From Ostrinia nubilalis (taxonomy: Eukaryota > Arthropoda > Insecta > Lepidoptera > Crambidae), in NCBI RefSeq assembly GCF_963855985.1, contig NW_026973566.1, positions 1,550,001 through 1,614,000 of the forward strand: a stretch of DNA of 64,000 nt, written 5' to 3'. Under the pieces are notes generated by a model. That model was not told where the DNA came from and ran no database searches. It saw nothing but the letters and a program-made list of their open reading frames with translations. This document shows, piece by piece, positions 1 to 11,094 of this stretch. Numbering within the stretch: the first letter of the stretch is position 1; every line of letters starts with the position of its first letter. Position numbers and translations under genes: made by a program.

Positions 1-97
1 ATCCAATTATAAGACATCACGTCTCATAAAACAACAAATTGTGTTTATTTTTATGTAAGACATTGCCCGGGATGCCAAACACAAAAATATCCACCTA

Positions 98-383
98 ACT
101 AGCAGAGCCCTCAGGATACTAGTCACCGTACAGAGCCCTCAGGGTGTACGAACGGCAGAGCCCTCAGGTTACCGCAACAACACAATATACAGAGCCCTCA
201 GGATGTATACAATTGGCAGAGCCCTCAGGGTGCCACAACAGTCAACAACACATGTACAGAGCCCTCAGGATGTACCATAGGCAGAGCCCTCAGGATGCCT
301 AATGCATGGGTGTACCAGACAACAGTGGAATAACAGAGCCCTCAGGTTATTACTCAACACTCGCACAGAGCCCTCAGGATGCG
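98..383 (-). repeat. array of nine hairpins with a conserved 13-base core
   Basis: The core CAGAGCCCTCAGG occurs nine times (starting at 103, 131, 156, 190, 217, 257, 282, 334, 366). Each copy is bracketed by a different short inverted repeat: ACTAG/CTAGT, CGTACA/TGTACG, CGG/CCG, TATACA/TGTATA, TGGCA/TGCCA, GTACA/TGTAC, TAGGCA/TGCCTA, AATAAC/GTTATT and CGCA/TGCG. The loop is kept while the stem changes in a compensatory way. In the retroelement orientation (minus) the loop reads as the complement. The array lies just downstream of the integrase remains, where a 3' untranslated region would be. Function is unknown; an RNA structural element of the retrotransposon is the simplest guess. Confidence 0.85.
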
Positions 384-424
384 CGCCATGCACTTCTCAA
401 CCACAGTCTCACAGTCACAGTCAG

Positions 425-1165
425 TCAGTCAATACTCACAGTCGAAGAATGCCATACACACGTCGGAGGTCCATTCTTCTCACCACAAAACCATGCGGCC
501 ACGGCTTGTGTAGTCTTACCATGCGACCCAGTGACCAATCGGAGCCTAACTTGCCCCGTGGACTGGCTTGTCTTGCGCACGACAACCAAGTCGTTGAGTT
601 GAAACGACCGGGGTGCTCGGCGACGCTCATTCACACGAGCATCCTGGCGCACTCGGTTCTCGTCCAACAGCTCACTAGCGCGCTGTCGCGCCAGTTCACG
701 CAAGGACTCTCGGTTGGGGCTGGCTGCATCCATCGTGATGTCGCGAACCACGGATCGTATGACAGGCGTCACACCATTGCTGCCAATTAACAAATTCAAA
801 GGTGAACATCGAGAAGATCTTTGCACTGTGATGTTCAGGTTGAGCTGTAGTTTCCAAATAATTTTAGACCAACTTTCTTGACGGAAGTTTGTTTTTACGT
901 GAATCATAACGTGCGACAATACCGCTCAACCTGACCATTACCATAGTGCATTTCTGCAGCAATAAAGTGAACTTCACAATCCAAGTCCTTAATCAAATTT
1001 GTAAACAAAGAGCTCTCATACATTCGTCCTCGATCAGCTACAATTAAGCGAGGCGTACCAAATAGCGAAATAGCGTTCTCAAAAATGCGTTTTTAACTTA
1101 ATAGTGTCTTGTCTAAAAATCGGAGCTAGCAAACAATATTTAGTGAAAGCGTTTACAATTAAAAC
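425..1165 (-). pseudogene. Ty3/gypsy integrase, core and C-terminal remains
   Basis: Read on the minus strand, about 1165-905 encodes a retroviral-type integrase core: VLIVNAFTKY, then LFGTPRLIVADRG, then a HYGNGQVERYCRT block with the catalytic glutamate. The first catalytic position is N where D is expected (VNAFTKY), and a frameshift or stop lies near 1085, so it is inactive. The 919-425 stretch continues with the C-terminal part (LNLLIGSNGV, ELARQRASELLDENR, RSFQLNDLVVVRK) and ends in a degenerate GSHGKTTQAVAAW tail. This matches the usual C-terminal region of insect Ty3/gypsy integrases. The tail is broken relative to the family. Confidence 0.8.
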
Positions 1166-1726
1166 AACATTACTAGCGTAACAACATAACAGATAGAGCG
1201 TTTACAATAAAACTACTTAAAACCGTTCGACCAATAATTCTATTTTGTGTTTGCTCGGCTTTACCTGACCGTGACTGATCGTTCGTCCTAAGCTTAGTCC
1301 TACTTCTAGAGCCAGAAATATACATTTCATAAGTCAATAGAAAACCAGCAATGGTCAGAGTCCATAGCACCTCACGGAGCGTTTGAATCTACGGCGTTAC
1401 CTGTCTTTGATCGCGTAAGATGTTGTTTGCTTCTAGTACTATTGAGTACCTACATCTGTACCTTGTATGACGGGCGTGTTTAAATATCGACAATCGACTT
1501 CGAGAGAAATCTCGGGGAACTCAACGGTTTCAACTCGACTTTTGACTACCTGTGCCACATAAATCCGCGTAATGTACAAAAAGACGGCGTTAAGGGTATA
1601 CTGAAATGAAAATGCTTTACGACCAATTCAGCAATTAAAGAAAACATTTTGCGAGCCACTATTTATCAAAATATCTACGGTACCCCTTGAATAACCGCTG
1701 CGGCTATGTCATTCTGTCTATTAATT
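1166..1726. other. degenerate stretch between gag and integrase remains
   Basis: About 560 bases separate the integrase remains from the end of gag. A 65-codon ORF at 1173-1370 (minus) has no motif I recognise. No protease DTG/DSG, reverse transcriptase YxDD or RNase H motif was found. It is probably the collapsed or deleted pol region of the retrotransposon. Confidence 0.5.
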
Positions 1727-2830
1727 TTATTTTCCACGGCAAAAGTTAGCATTCGACTTCCCGCGTGACTCACTGCGCTGTTTTGCGAAGCAGTCCTCAA
1801 GTCTATGCCCAGTTTTCTTACAAAAACTACATGGATCAGATTTATGCGGGGCGTTATTTGAAGCAGGCGAGTTTGCAGTCGAGGCTACGTTCTTGTCATA
1901 AGAGTCATTCGATTTTACGCGTTTGGGACAGTGATATTGTTTGTGGTCAAAACTACCACACCTAAAGCATGTGGGTTTCGTGCCAGGGTATTCCTCCTTA
2001 CGTAAATTACTGTAGGTGCCATTATTTGGAGCATCACGCGACCGTGTACGAACTGGTGGAACATTGCGAGTGGGTTTGATATAAATTGATAAGAAACCAA
2101 CTAAATCACCGGGTAGCAAATTGGCATTAGTCGCAGCCGCGCGAATCTGCGGGTCAGTTATTCCGCGAATAATAATTGCAGAAATTAATTCTTCACTCAA
2201 CCCACTGACAATGCGCAACCGCAACAACGAACGCCTAGCGTATTCTGCGTATGTAGTATAGCGCTCTGAGTTAGTTTGCATCACATCAAATAGAATATTT
2301 GCGACATCTACCCTACGTGGGCATAAAGCCTGAAAATCATGCTTAAAATTGGACCAAGAACGATCTTTCGTTGTCCACTCATTGAGCCACACGCGGGCAT
2401 CGCCTCTCAAACAATTACCTATTCGTGCTAAACATTCGCGGTCGTCCCATCCGTGAATATTACATAAATGGTCAACTTCATCACACCACACAATAAAATC
2501 ATTAAACGACGGGTCGAAACACGAAATATAAATATTATGGTTGGATCTTACCGGGTTTATGGCATTGATGGCGGTGACAATCTTGTCTGCTACCTCACTC
2601 ATGATGGTTTCAGCGCTCGAAGCCGGAGCACTCGACGGCAGCGATGCAGCTACGCTCGCCATCCCCGAAGGCACGCTGGGCACCGGCGCGTCTGCACACG
2701 TCCCGACACGTTCCTCGCCACGCGCATCACCGCGAGCGGCCACCAAAGTGGTCGACTCACTCGACAAATCGAGCAGGGGCGGTGGCGGTGGTGGCGCAGG
2801 TGAACCAACGCACGCGTTGGCCTCACTCAA
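1727..2830 (-). CDS. gag: Gag-like nucleocapsid protein of the Ty3/gypsy relic
   Basis: A 367-residue ORF starts with a proline-rich leader (PPPPPPLL near residue 15). A helical capsid-like region follows at about 95-255, with the typical string FNDFIVWCDEVDHLC and a later RRVDVANILFDVMQ. Two CCHC zinc knuckles of form CX2CX4HX4C lie at residues 288-301 (CFRCGSFDHKQYHC) and 334-347 (CSFCKKTGHRLEDC). These are the hallmarks of a retrotransposon Gag that packages RNA. The ORF is complete although the rest of the element is broken. It ends shortly after the second knuckle, as expected if pol was in another frame or is deleted. Whether it is expressed is unknown. Confidence 0.85.
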   Translation of the reverse strand: MSEANACVGSPAPPPPPPLLDLSSESTTLVAARGDARGEERVGTCADAPVPSVPSGMASVAASLPSSAPASSAETIMSEVADKIVTAINAINPVRSNHNIYISCFDPSFNDFIVWCDEVDHLCNIHGWDDRECLARIGNCLRGDARVWLNEWTTKDRSWSNFKHDFQALCPRRVDVANILFDVMQTNSERYTTYAEYARRSLLRLRIVSGLSEELISAIIIRGITDPQIRAAATNANLLPGDLVGFLSIYIKPTRNVPPVRTRSRDAPNNGTYSNLRKEEYPGTKPTCFRCGSFDHKQYHCPKRVKSNDSYDKNVASTANSPASNNAPHKSDPCSFCKKTGHRLEDCFAKQRSESRGKSNANFCRGK

Positions 2831-4271
2831 GGGCCTCCTGGAAGTATCTTTCCAAAGCGGTCAAACGAGAAATAATCGTTTGAAGCTGCTCGTCGATATT
2901 TGGAGCGGAAGAACGTCCACGTTTCCGAGATTTACTACCCTCTTTAGACATCGCGCACCGTGGTTATTTAAAAACGTTCATATTACAAAAATACCGTTAA
3001 ACTGCACTACTAACAGTCTAGAAAACCAACACAGACGTGGTTACTATCCCACTTCTGAAATTAGCGTTTTAGACAGCTATTATTTAAAAAAAACTAACTT
3101 CCAACAATCAAAAATGTTTAATTTACAACAAAGGAAAAAGAACTTAAAATAATAATTAATAAATCGACACAATTAGATAGCAAGGGTGTGAACGTCCGTC
3201 CGATCCGAGAGCAGCAGCAAAAGTGAGCTCCGCCAGCCCGTTCGCTCCCAGCGGCGTGCGCGCCCCTCCGAACAGGCCATGATCACGCCATGTGACGTCA
3301 CAGCCAAACCCCGCCTCCTCAGACGCATTCCTCAGCTAACACTATATTATAGGCTTCTATAGTTTTGTTCCCTTGGACATCAAAATTTAAAAGGGTCCTT
3401 CAAAATCGTCTCCCTTGTTCATGAATTGTCTAGATTGAGATACTTGCTGTTCTGGTAAATCTACCATTAAATAAATAAATAATCTTTGGACAATTTCACA
3501 CAGCGCCAGCTAGCCCCAAAGTAAGCAACTTAATGCTTGTGTTATGGCAGGCCTGGCTCACTCCGCGCGGTACATCCGATAATTACCTACAGCGAAGCGC
3601 CCCGCCGGCGGGTATTATATCAGTCGAGTGCTCAGATCATAGAAAGAGAATAGATATTATGAAGTCACGCGTAACTACAACGAGAACCAGTGTCCCCACA
3701 TTTCCCCCACCACAGCTCCCACACACACATTCAACTGTGTAAAAACAAAGCGACTGAGAGTCTACGACAACATGTGCAACCGGCTTAAAAGTGGCATGCC
3801 TTATGGCCAATCAATGGCCGCGTGACGTGACGCACACTTTGAAAACGCTAGTGAGAGAACAAAGATAAAATGGAGTCGACAAGATATCGATACTTTAAAT
3901 CGCTAAGGGCAAGGCTCGAAACTGATTTCACAAAATGCTTATGTATGAAAACCTTTTTATTATTATACGTTATTATTAACTACTATCACGCATTTACTTT
4001 TTAATTATGGCGATCTGTTTATCAAAAATAATGCCTATATTAGGCTTTCAACTAGCTCTTATAGTAATTACATAGTTGACTTGATAGTTACTAATTACTT
4101 CTACTGTTATTATTTTTTTTGTAAAATCTTATAATCGCAAGTAACACATCATTTTTTATTTAAAATTACAAAATAGAAAATTATAATTTACTTCTATTTA
4201 TCGATAATAGGAAACCGCATTAGAACACGAGCACGGCACTATGTTACGACCGGCACATGCAGCCGTACTGT
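2831..4271. other. gag leader and unassigned repetitive sequence
   Basis: This holds the probable leader of the gag element and then sequence I cannot assign. A motif around 3482-3525 (AATCTTTGGACAATTTCACA, then CAGCGCCAGCTAGCCCC) recurs nearly unchanged at 17646-17690, so both are copies of a dispersed repeat, each preceded by an (AAAT)n-like run. Bases 3590-3660 are GC-rich and part (TCTATGATCTGAG) recurs inverted near 7290. No credible gene was seen. Confidence 0.45.
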
Positions 4272-5401
4272 GTATTTTCAACCTGAATGTCTCCAACTTC
4301 CTCATTGGCCCTAGAGCAATTCCAAGTATACCATCAATAAAAGCCTAATTAGAGTCATCAAACCTCTCAGTCATTCAATTAGAGCCATTAGAACTTCATA
4401 ACTATGAGTTGTTTTCTGTGTGTAAGCTGAGGACACGTGTCCCCAGCTGACACATCTGTATCTTCGTAAATATTTATGCTACGATAATGTATTATACCTC
4501 AAAAATTACAGTCGAATCCAAATAGTAGGCTTTCCAATTTTCAAGACTTTAGCTCAAATACTGTTAAAACCACGATCAAAAAACTATGTGCGAGCTGGAG
4601 TACCGTGTCTCCAGCTTACACATCTGTATCTTTGTAAATATTTAAGCTACATTAATGTTTTATATCTCATAAATTAAAGTCGAATAAAAAAACCCGACTT
4701 CAAATCTTTCAAAGCTTTATCTCGAACCGTTTTCGAACTACGAACCGATATGTATGTGTAAGCTGGTGACACGTAACACACGGTGGATTATTAAAACCGT
4801 ATAAGTTAGAGTTGCGTTTTAAAGATCAAATAATTCGTTATAATTAAAGTACACACGAGACATAATTTCAAATCTCTAGGCCTCTTAGTTTCAGAATTAA
4901 AAGCCAAAAACTATTTTCCCGCCAAATAATTCAAATAATGTGTGTCGACTGCGACGTTGCCGTTCCGAGCGTCCACTAGAGCAGTCGAATTTGAACCTAA
5001 AAACTAGTAACGTTTGAATCATTTTTATTTGTAGTTTAAATCATTTAATTTCGATTATAAGAATTTTAGACTAGGAGCCGGCTGATTTGTGTATTGAGTA
5101 CCTAATAACCTATATTTTATAAATAAATAATAATAAATAATGGTTGAGTCCCGGGAAAGGACGTAGGACAGATTTTATCCCGGTTTTTGAAATATGATAA
5201 AGATTTTCATCATCATCATAAATCATCTGAAAATTATAAATAACTTGAAAAAATCGAGTATTCGGGTAGCCCTAGTGATACTCTACCTCTGGGCTTCGGC
5301 TTGACAGTACTTTTTGGGAAACCTTGTATATGTCGTTATGTTCGCTTATTCTTGTAGTTAATTTTTTTTTTATTTGATTCTTCAACAAAAGAAGAAGAAT
5401 T

Positions 5402-5591
5402 CAATGAGGGTTTTCGCGATTGGAAAATCCGCCAGATGGCAATACGTAGACGCGAGGTCCAAATGCTGCATGATTGGTTATTTTTGACATGACATTGACA
5501 GATATGTCAAAATCCACCAATAACGCAGCATTTGGACCTCGCGTCTACTTATTGCCATCTGGCGGATTTTCCAATCGCGAAAACCCTCATT
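5402..5591. mobile_element. palindromic MITE in the foldback loop
   Basis: A 190-bp near-perfect palindrome starts CAATGAGGGTTTTCGCGATT and ends with its complement. The arms of about 75 bases contain GCCAGATGGCAATA and GACGCGAGGTCCAAATGC. The centre carries ATTGACAGATATGTCAA. It has no coding capacity. It probably inserted into the loop of the foldback element as a separate MITE. No clear target duplication was found, so the exact ends are uncertain. Confidence 0.75.
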
Positions 5592-6647
5592 GTCAACTGT
5601 GTTTGTCATAGAGCAAAATCTGTTTGTAACCATAGAGCAAAATATAGTTGTTGCCCATTTTTGCCACTTGACGTAGCAGAATCGTGGGACTTCACGGTAT
5701 TTAAATAAAAATTAAAGTGGTTGCGTTTAGAAACGTCACAAATATTAAAATTTGAGCCTTTGGAAACAAGTTCGTTACTTGTATATTAAAATATAATTTT
5801 GTTTTACCTAGCTTTTTCTTATTAATAAAATATAGGTTATTAGGTACTTAATACACAAATCAGCCGGCTCCTAGTCTAAAATTCTTATAATCGAAATTAA
5901 ATAATTTAAACTACAAATAAAAATGATTCAAACACTACTAGTTTTTAGGTTCAAATTCGACTGCTCTATTGGACGCACGGAACGGCAACGTCGCAGTCGA
6001 CCCACATTATTTGAATTATTTGGCGGGAAAATAATTTTTGGCTTTTAATTCTGAAACTAAGAGGCCTAGAGATTTGAAATTATGTCTCGTGTGTACTTTA
6101 ATTATAACGAATTATTTGATCTTAAAACGCAACTCTAACTTATACGGTTTTAATAATCCACCGTGTGTTACGTGTCACCAGCTTACACATACATATCGGT
6201 TCGTAGTTCGAAAACGGTTCGAGATAAAGCTTTGAAAGATTTGAAGTCGGGTTTTTTTATTCGACTTTAATTTATGAGATATAAAACATTGATGTAGCTT
6301 AAATATTTACAAAGATACAGATGTGTAAGCTGGAGACACGGTACTCCAGCTCGCACATAGTTTTTTGATCGTGGTTTTAACAGTATTTGAGCTAAAGTCT
6401 TGAAAATTGGAAAGCCTACTATTTGGATTCGACTGTAATTTTTGAGGTATAATACATTATCGTAGCATAAATATTTACGAAGATACAGATGTGTCAGCTG
6501 GGGACACGTGTCCTCAGCTTACACACAGAAAACAACTCATAGTTATGAAGTTCTAATGGCTCTAATTGAATGACTGAGAGGTTTGATGACTCTAATTAGG
6601 CTTTTATTGATGGTATACTTGGAATTGCTCTAGGGACAATGAGGAAG

Positions 6648-6649
<2 letters not shown>

Positions 6650-6678
<29 letters not shown>

Positions 6679-6858
6679 CATAACATGGCAGGTATTTGAC
6701 CACAATCGCACCTGATGTTAAGTGGGATGTGGTCTAGGATGGTACATATCTGCCCTGTAAGTGCCTATTCACTCTCGCCTTGAAAAGGCCCGGATTATAG
6801 TTTTCGGGAAAGACAGCAGCAGGCAACGAATTCCAGTCCCTAGCTGTTCGCATTATAA
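6650..6858 (-). mobile_element. 5'-truncated Jockey/CR1-type LINE, 3' end only
   Basis: A run of about 27 T (the poly-A tail on the minus strand) is followed by sequence whose minus-strand reading resembles the C-terminal end of an insect LINE ORF2. It interrupts the right arm of the foldback element: the left arm has GAGGAAGTTGGAGAC uninterrupted, while here GAGGAAGTT and AAGTTGGAGAC are separated. AAGTT is therefore the likely short target duplication (6645-6649 and 6859-6863). A related fragment lies at 17041-17200. Confidence 0.75.
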
Positions 6859-6886
6859 AAGTTGGAGACATTCAGGTGTATTTTCA

Positions 6887-7429
6887 CACGACAGTGGATA
6901 TCGGAAGAAATTAAATACATTGCGCATTAGTTGAGCATGACATAAAGTGGTTGCTAACTAAATCGTCAATGTACAAGTGTGTTAGAATTTTTATCACCAC
7001 TGATTTCGATATCGCAGTAACTGTTACGGCACTGAATTCGTTCGTAAAAATGTTTAGTTTTTTTTATTTATAAGCAGAATACCAATGGATTTGCAATACT
7101 TACATGTAGTAAATGACTCCATTGTTCCTGTAGTTCTTCGTTTCACTTGTTTTATTGCACGTAACGACGCATTATCCAAAATATCGGAGAACATTTCCTT
7201 AGTACGACTGAATCGCGACTAACCTAGCTACGCGGCCGATGTTCATTTCTGGGCATATCGCGGAGACACGCGCCACGCCCCCGTTTCACATCTATTCCCT
7301 TCTATGATCTGAGGTCGAGTGTCACGCGCGCGCCCCTCAGGACGCTGGCGTGCGTTGTAGTATGATTATAATTCTATGATCGAAGTATTATTTAAAAATG
7401 GACATAAAGAGAAAGAAATATTGTGCGGC
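6887..7429. other. no gene seen
   Basis: About 540 bases outside the foldback element, with no convincing ORF. A GC-rich, CG-containing patch lies at 7255-7350. TCTATGATCTGAG here repeats inverted near 3635, hinting at an old dispersed repeat. Confidence 0.4.
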
Positions 7430-7627
7430 GTTCGGGCACAAAATATAACAGAAGGTAAACTCATGTATGTACCTCGCTTTGCATACCTCTCTCGCTCGCA
7501 CGCTCGGCCGTCGCACTAGGGTTGTCTTGTCATGTGTTGCGTTTATTTCGTTATGATAGAAAAATGTTACTCTTAATACTATGCAAGAAAGACAATAACA
7601 GATATCCACGTACCTATACTTAATTAT

Positions 7628-7770
7628 TGCAACGTTGGGCGTTGGGACGATTAAATAAGTAAACTGTCTGCGTATTAAGAGCTATTAAGCGTGCGTTTAT
7701 TGACGTGCATTGCCTTATATACTATGTAAGGGATGTGAGTATGTGCGTGCGTCGTGACGCGCATACTACA
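7628..7770 (-). repeat. 3' LTR of the non-coding LTR element
   Basis: A 143-bp LTR, identical by eye to 10670-10812. It lies next to the polypurine tract, so it is the 3' LTR of a minus-strand element. Confidence 0.9.
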
Positions 7771-10669
7771 CCTCCCCCGTTTTTTTTTGTTTTTTTTTTT
7801 ACATAAAAGAAGTGAATGAAAAAAAAAATTGTACAAAATTGGGTACTTGACACCATTCTCCAATAATTCGTAAGATCGAGTAAAATACGACAAACAAAAA
7901 GATGTAAATTTGTGGTGTCAAATAACCATAACAATAAGAATTGAAAAAAAAATCTTAATCTAAACGTGTTGTTGACGACTAAGTATTTTAAATGAATATC
8001 AATTAATATCAATTGTATGTAATATTCATTCTTAATAAAATAAAGTCACATCCAGGTATTACGTACGTCTAGTAATGTCTTATCCATTTAAGTTTACATT
8101 TCCGAGATACATCATCATCATTGTATTTTTATGAGGTGGCCACCCTCATGTTTCCATCTACTGATCTACTACATTTACAAGTCATTATTTATTTATTTAT
8201 AGTCGACTTAATTCATTTTATCATATTTTAATCATGGTACTTTTATAACATGTGCGCGCACTTTATAATAATATTTATTTATTTATAATAATCATTTAAA
8301 TTAAGGGATAATTTTAAGACTTATTAATGTCTCCAACTATTCTCACAGAGATATCTAGTATGCACCATGATCGAACGAAGGATAATTCCCCATAATATTA
8401 TTTATTTTAGTACCATGTTTACATAATATTCATATAATATTTCAATATTCATTCAATATCTAACAAAATACTTTACAATCTCACAAACCTACGCAATCAA
8501 TGCACAAGAATATCTTAAAACTTTTGGGTGATCAGTCCAAAATAATTAAAAGTATCCTGTGTAATTAATGCATACCTAACTTTTAACTCATCTTTACAAA
8601 CAATATCAAACTATTTTATACGTTTGCCTATCTGAATTTCAAACCAAAACCTGCATTATAACAACAAACCTTTATCTCATAGCCTTCATCATTTAATAAC
8701 ATTAACATACATTCCTATGCCTACAATTTTCTAACTTACAATATTCCTCCTTATACTTTTTTTATACAATGTATAAATTATATTCTGTCATAGAATCAAA
8801 ATTATTCTTATTATTATTATCGTCTTATCCGTGCAATCATATTTTTCATTTCATAGCTATTACATAATTTCTAGTTACATAATAAGTCATTTACTATACT
8901 GAATATACTGTAATAAAATCATAATTAAAACAAAACAAATAGAATTTGTTTAAAATAATTTACGTTCATGGTCAAAAACTTTCAATTACAGTTAATCATT
9001 GTGCAATATCTATTGTGTGTTGACCCAAATAAATCAGCAATCGAGTTGTCAGCCAAGTGATATTTTACCTACACTGCAAAATATTTTTCAACATAGCAAT
9101 CATCAAATTATAAGTATTGCGTTTTCAATGGTCTAAATTACATTATGATTTCGTTATTTAATTATTACAGATTTAATTAACTACTTACATTACTTAATCA
9201 TGGAAAAAAAAATCTAAACATTGTTTACTTCAAAGATAAATCCAATCAATCAAATTAATCAATAATCCTATTAATGTTTTGTTAAAGATCCATATTAGAG
9301 ATGTGATCTTGGTGGTATTAAAAGTCTACAAATATGACATTAATTTAAAATATTTACTTGCATATCAAACACAATTATTGTTTAAAAAGTAAAGATCTTA
9401 ATTACAGCGAAGTATTGTGTCGATACGCTAGAAAAACCTATATGTCATCATAACGTGTGTGATGCTAAATCACGTTTTGCTGATTTGCAATAAGTCGTAT
9501 GCGTTGAGTGCAATGACATGACTGAGTAACAAAATTATTGACCTACTTCTAGAAAATCAAACATTTTAAAATACAAATTTTAGTAATAATATTAATGTAA
9601 ATAAATCCTAATCAAATAAAATGTAACAAAATGATGCTGTAAAATATCACTGGTGTGATTGTGTAAAAACTAAAAATATTCAAATTGGTTAATTCCTGTT
9701 AGAGAAAAAAAAATATTACTCATATTTAACTTCTGCAAATAAAATATTATGCGAATTATTCAGTACATATTACATTATTATGTTGTCAGTAATAAGTCGT
9801 CAACAAACGTTATTATAAAATGTAAAACAATTACACAGTAAAAATATTCAAATTACCTAGTAATAAACATTTTACATCTTCAATAAAAATATCGAATTCT
9901 ATATTTATTCCTTTAAGTATATAAAATTGCAATTTTGTGCATTAATTTGAAAATTATAAATAACTTGAAAAATTTGTGAATTAAGTTTAAATTAAATTAG
10001 TACATTCAATATATCCATAAAAATATTCTCACAAAATAATTTACTTTACAAAATTACGAAATTATTAAAAAAAATATCACCAAATTAAACCAATAAATTA
10101 ACATTTCAAAATTTAAATTAATCTCTAAAATTTAAATGATAATAATAAATGACAAAAATATTTTACCGTAGAATGATGACCTATTTTTGAAGAGGACAAG
10201 AGGACTTTTCTTCATGGGGGACAAGGGGACTTCTACACGGGGACTTATCATGATGTAGGGTTCTCCCGGCTGCAACCACTTCCGACTCGAACACTCCCGG
10301 CACCCTGCTAACTGCTGTCAACCTCATCTGGCTCCATCATCGCCCGGCTCCCAGCACACTGTTGTTACCTCATCTGACTCCATCATCGCCCAGCGCCCAG
10401 CTTATCCAATTCGGTCCGTTTTCTTGCATCTTGATCAGGATCAGGAAATTCTTGATTTTTGGCACTGTTATTTCTATTTCACGTACGCATTTATTTTTAG
10501 TTCGATAATTTTATTGAAGATTTATTAATTAAGTCCAATTTTAGTCCATTTTTACGAGTCCACTTTTCACTACATTTTCAACATTATTTAACATTATTTT
10601 AATTAATTTTAATATTTTCTACTAAACCATCTGCGCAATGCTGCGTGAGCAGCACTGGCAGGGTCGCCA

Positions 10670-10812
10670 TGCAACGTTGGGCGTTGGGACGATTAAATAA
10701 GTAAACTGTCTGCGTATTAAGAGCTATTAAGCGTGCGTTTATTGACGTGCATTGCCTTATATACTATGTAAGGGATGTGAGTATGTGCGTGCGTCGTGAC
10801 GCGCATACTACA
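10670..10812 (-). repeat. 5' LTR of the non-coding LTR element
   Basis: A 143-bp LTR with TG...CA ends. It borders the primer-binding-like TGGCGACCCTGCCAGTG, so it is the 5' LTR. The duplicated target TTAT follows at 10813. Confidence 0.9.
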
Positions 10813-10898
10813 TTATATTTGGTACGTTATTATAGTAATAGTTTGCAAACAAATACACGAGAAGGAAGTAGTATTTAGTTGAGTGGTTGACACTATTA

Positions 10899-11094
10899 TC
10901 CAACTATAATATTATAAATGCGAAAGTTTGGATGTCTGGATGTTTGTTGCTCTTTCACGCAAAAACTACTGAACGGATTTTGATGTAACTTTACAGTATT
11001 ATTTTTTATAACCCTGAATAACATATAGGCTATAATTTATGACGATCTGTGACAAACTAAATTTCACGCGGGTGAAGCCGCGGGCAAAAGCTAG
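10899..11094 (+). mobile_element. Helitron-like non-autonomous element
   Basis: It starts with TC after an A (10898), ends with CTAG before a T (11095), and has the hairpin CGCGG/CCGCG (11067-11082) about a dozen bases before the end. These are the diagnostic features of Helitrons: insertion between A and T, 5' TC, 3' hairpin plus CTRR. The same insert at 33826-34007 lacks the hairpin. No Rep-helicase is encoded, so it depended on an autonomous partner. Confidence 0.85.

Larger units (their letters stand above)
1..3300 (-). mobile_element. Ty3/gypsy-type LTR retrotransposon relic
   Basis: A minus-strand element is suggested by a gag ORF (1727-2830) followed downstream by integrase remains (425-1165). 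Protease, reverse transcriptase and RNase H are not recognisable in the short interval 1166-1726, so the middle of pol is deleted or decayed. LTR limits are not proven. One candidate edge is near 3292, where TGTGACGTCACA (containing a perfect CRE-like TGACGTCA) directly follows a possible reverse-complement primer site ending in GCCA. The 3' LTR would start at or left of position 1. Order gag to integrase and the integrase tail are typical of insect Ty3/gypsy elements. The element cannot be autonomous. Confidence 0.7.
4281..6877. mobile_element. foldback-type DNA element with ~840-bp inverted arms
   Basis: Left arm 4281-5122 and right arm 5825-6877 are reverse complements of each other, apart from a 209-bp LINE insertion in the right arm. 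The ends read ACCTGAATGTCTCC...GGAGACATTCAGGT and are flanked by a 9-bp direct repeat GTATTTTCA (4272-4280 and 6878-6886). Each arm contains partly repeated ~190-bp modules with small palindromes, for example GCTGAGGACACGTGTCCCCAGC at 4426-4447 and AGCTGGAG/CTCCAGCT at 4593-4616. The loop (5123-5824) holds another palindromic element but no transposase. Long internally repeated TIRs plus 9-bp TSD are typical of Foldback or Mutator-like non-autonomous elements; the family is inferred. Confidence 0.8.
7628..10812 (-). mobile_element. non-coding LTR retrotransposon (TRIM/LARD-like)
   Basis: Two 143-bp direct repeats, identical by eye, enclose 2.9 kb of AT-rich sequence with no gag or pol. On the minus strand the LTR starts TGTAGTATGCGCG and ends CAACGTTGCA. 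It is followed by a primer-binding-like TGGCGACCCTGCCAGTG (10669 downwards). The other LTR is preceded by a purine tract, AAAACGGGGGAGG, just right of 7770. The target duplication is TTAT (7624-7627 and 10813-10816). Copy B at about 33740 provides the empty site. Identical LTRs mean a recent insertion. With no proteins, it must have been mobilised in trans by an unidentified partner. Confidence 0.9.

Noticed and set aside
98..383. Regularly spaced repeat resembling a CRISPR array
   Set aside because: Repeats are 13 bases, spacers short and partly complementary, and the context is a eukaryotic retrotransposon with no cas genes.
425..919. Plus-strand ORF at 302-790
   Set aside because: It overlaps the minus-strand integrase remains and the hairpin array; the minus-strand reading has clear integrase motifs.
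5270..5340. CTTCGGCTTGACAGTACTTTTTGGG resembles the end of the mariner-like element at 21545
   Set aside because: Similarity is limited to about 15 bases and no partner end was found nearby.
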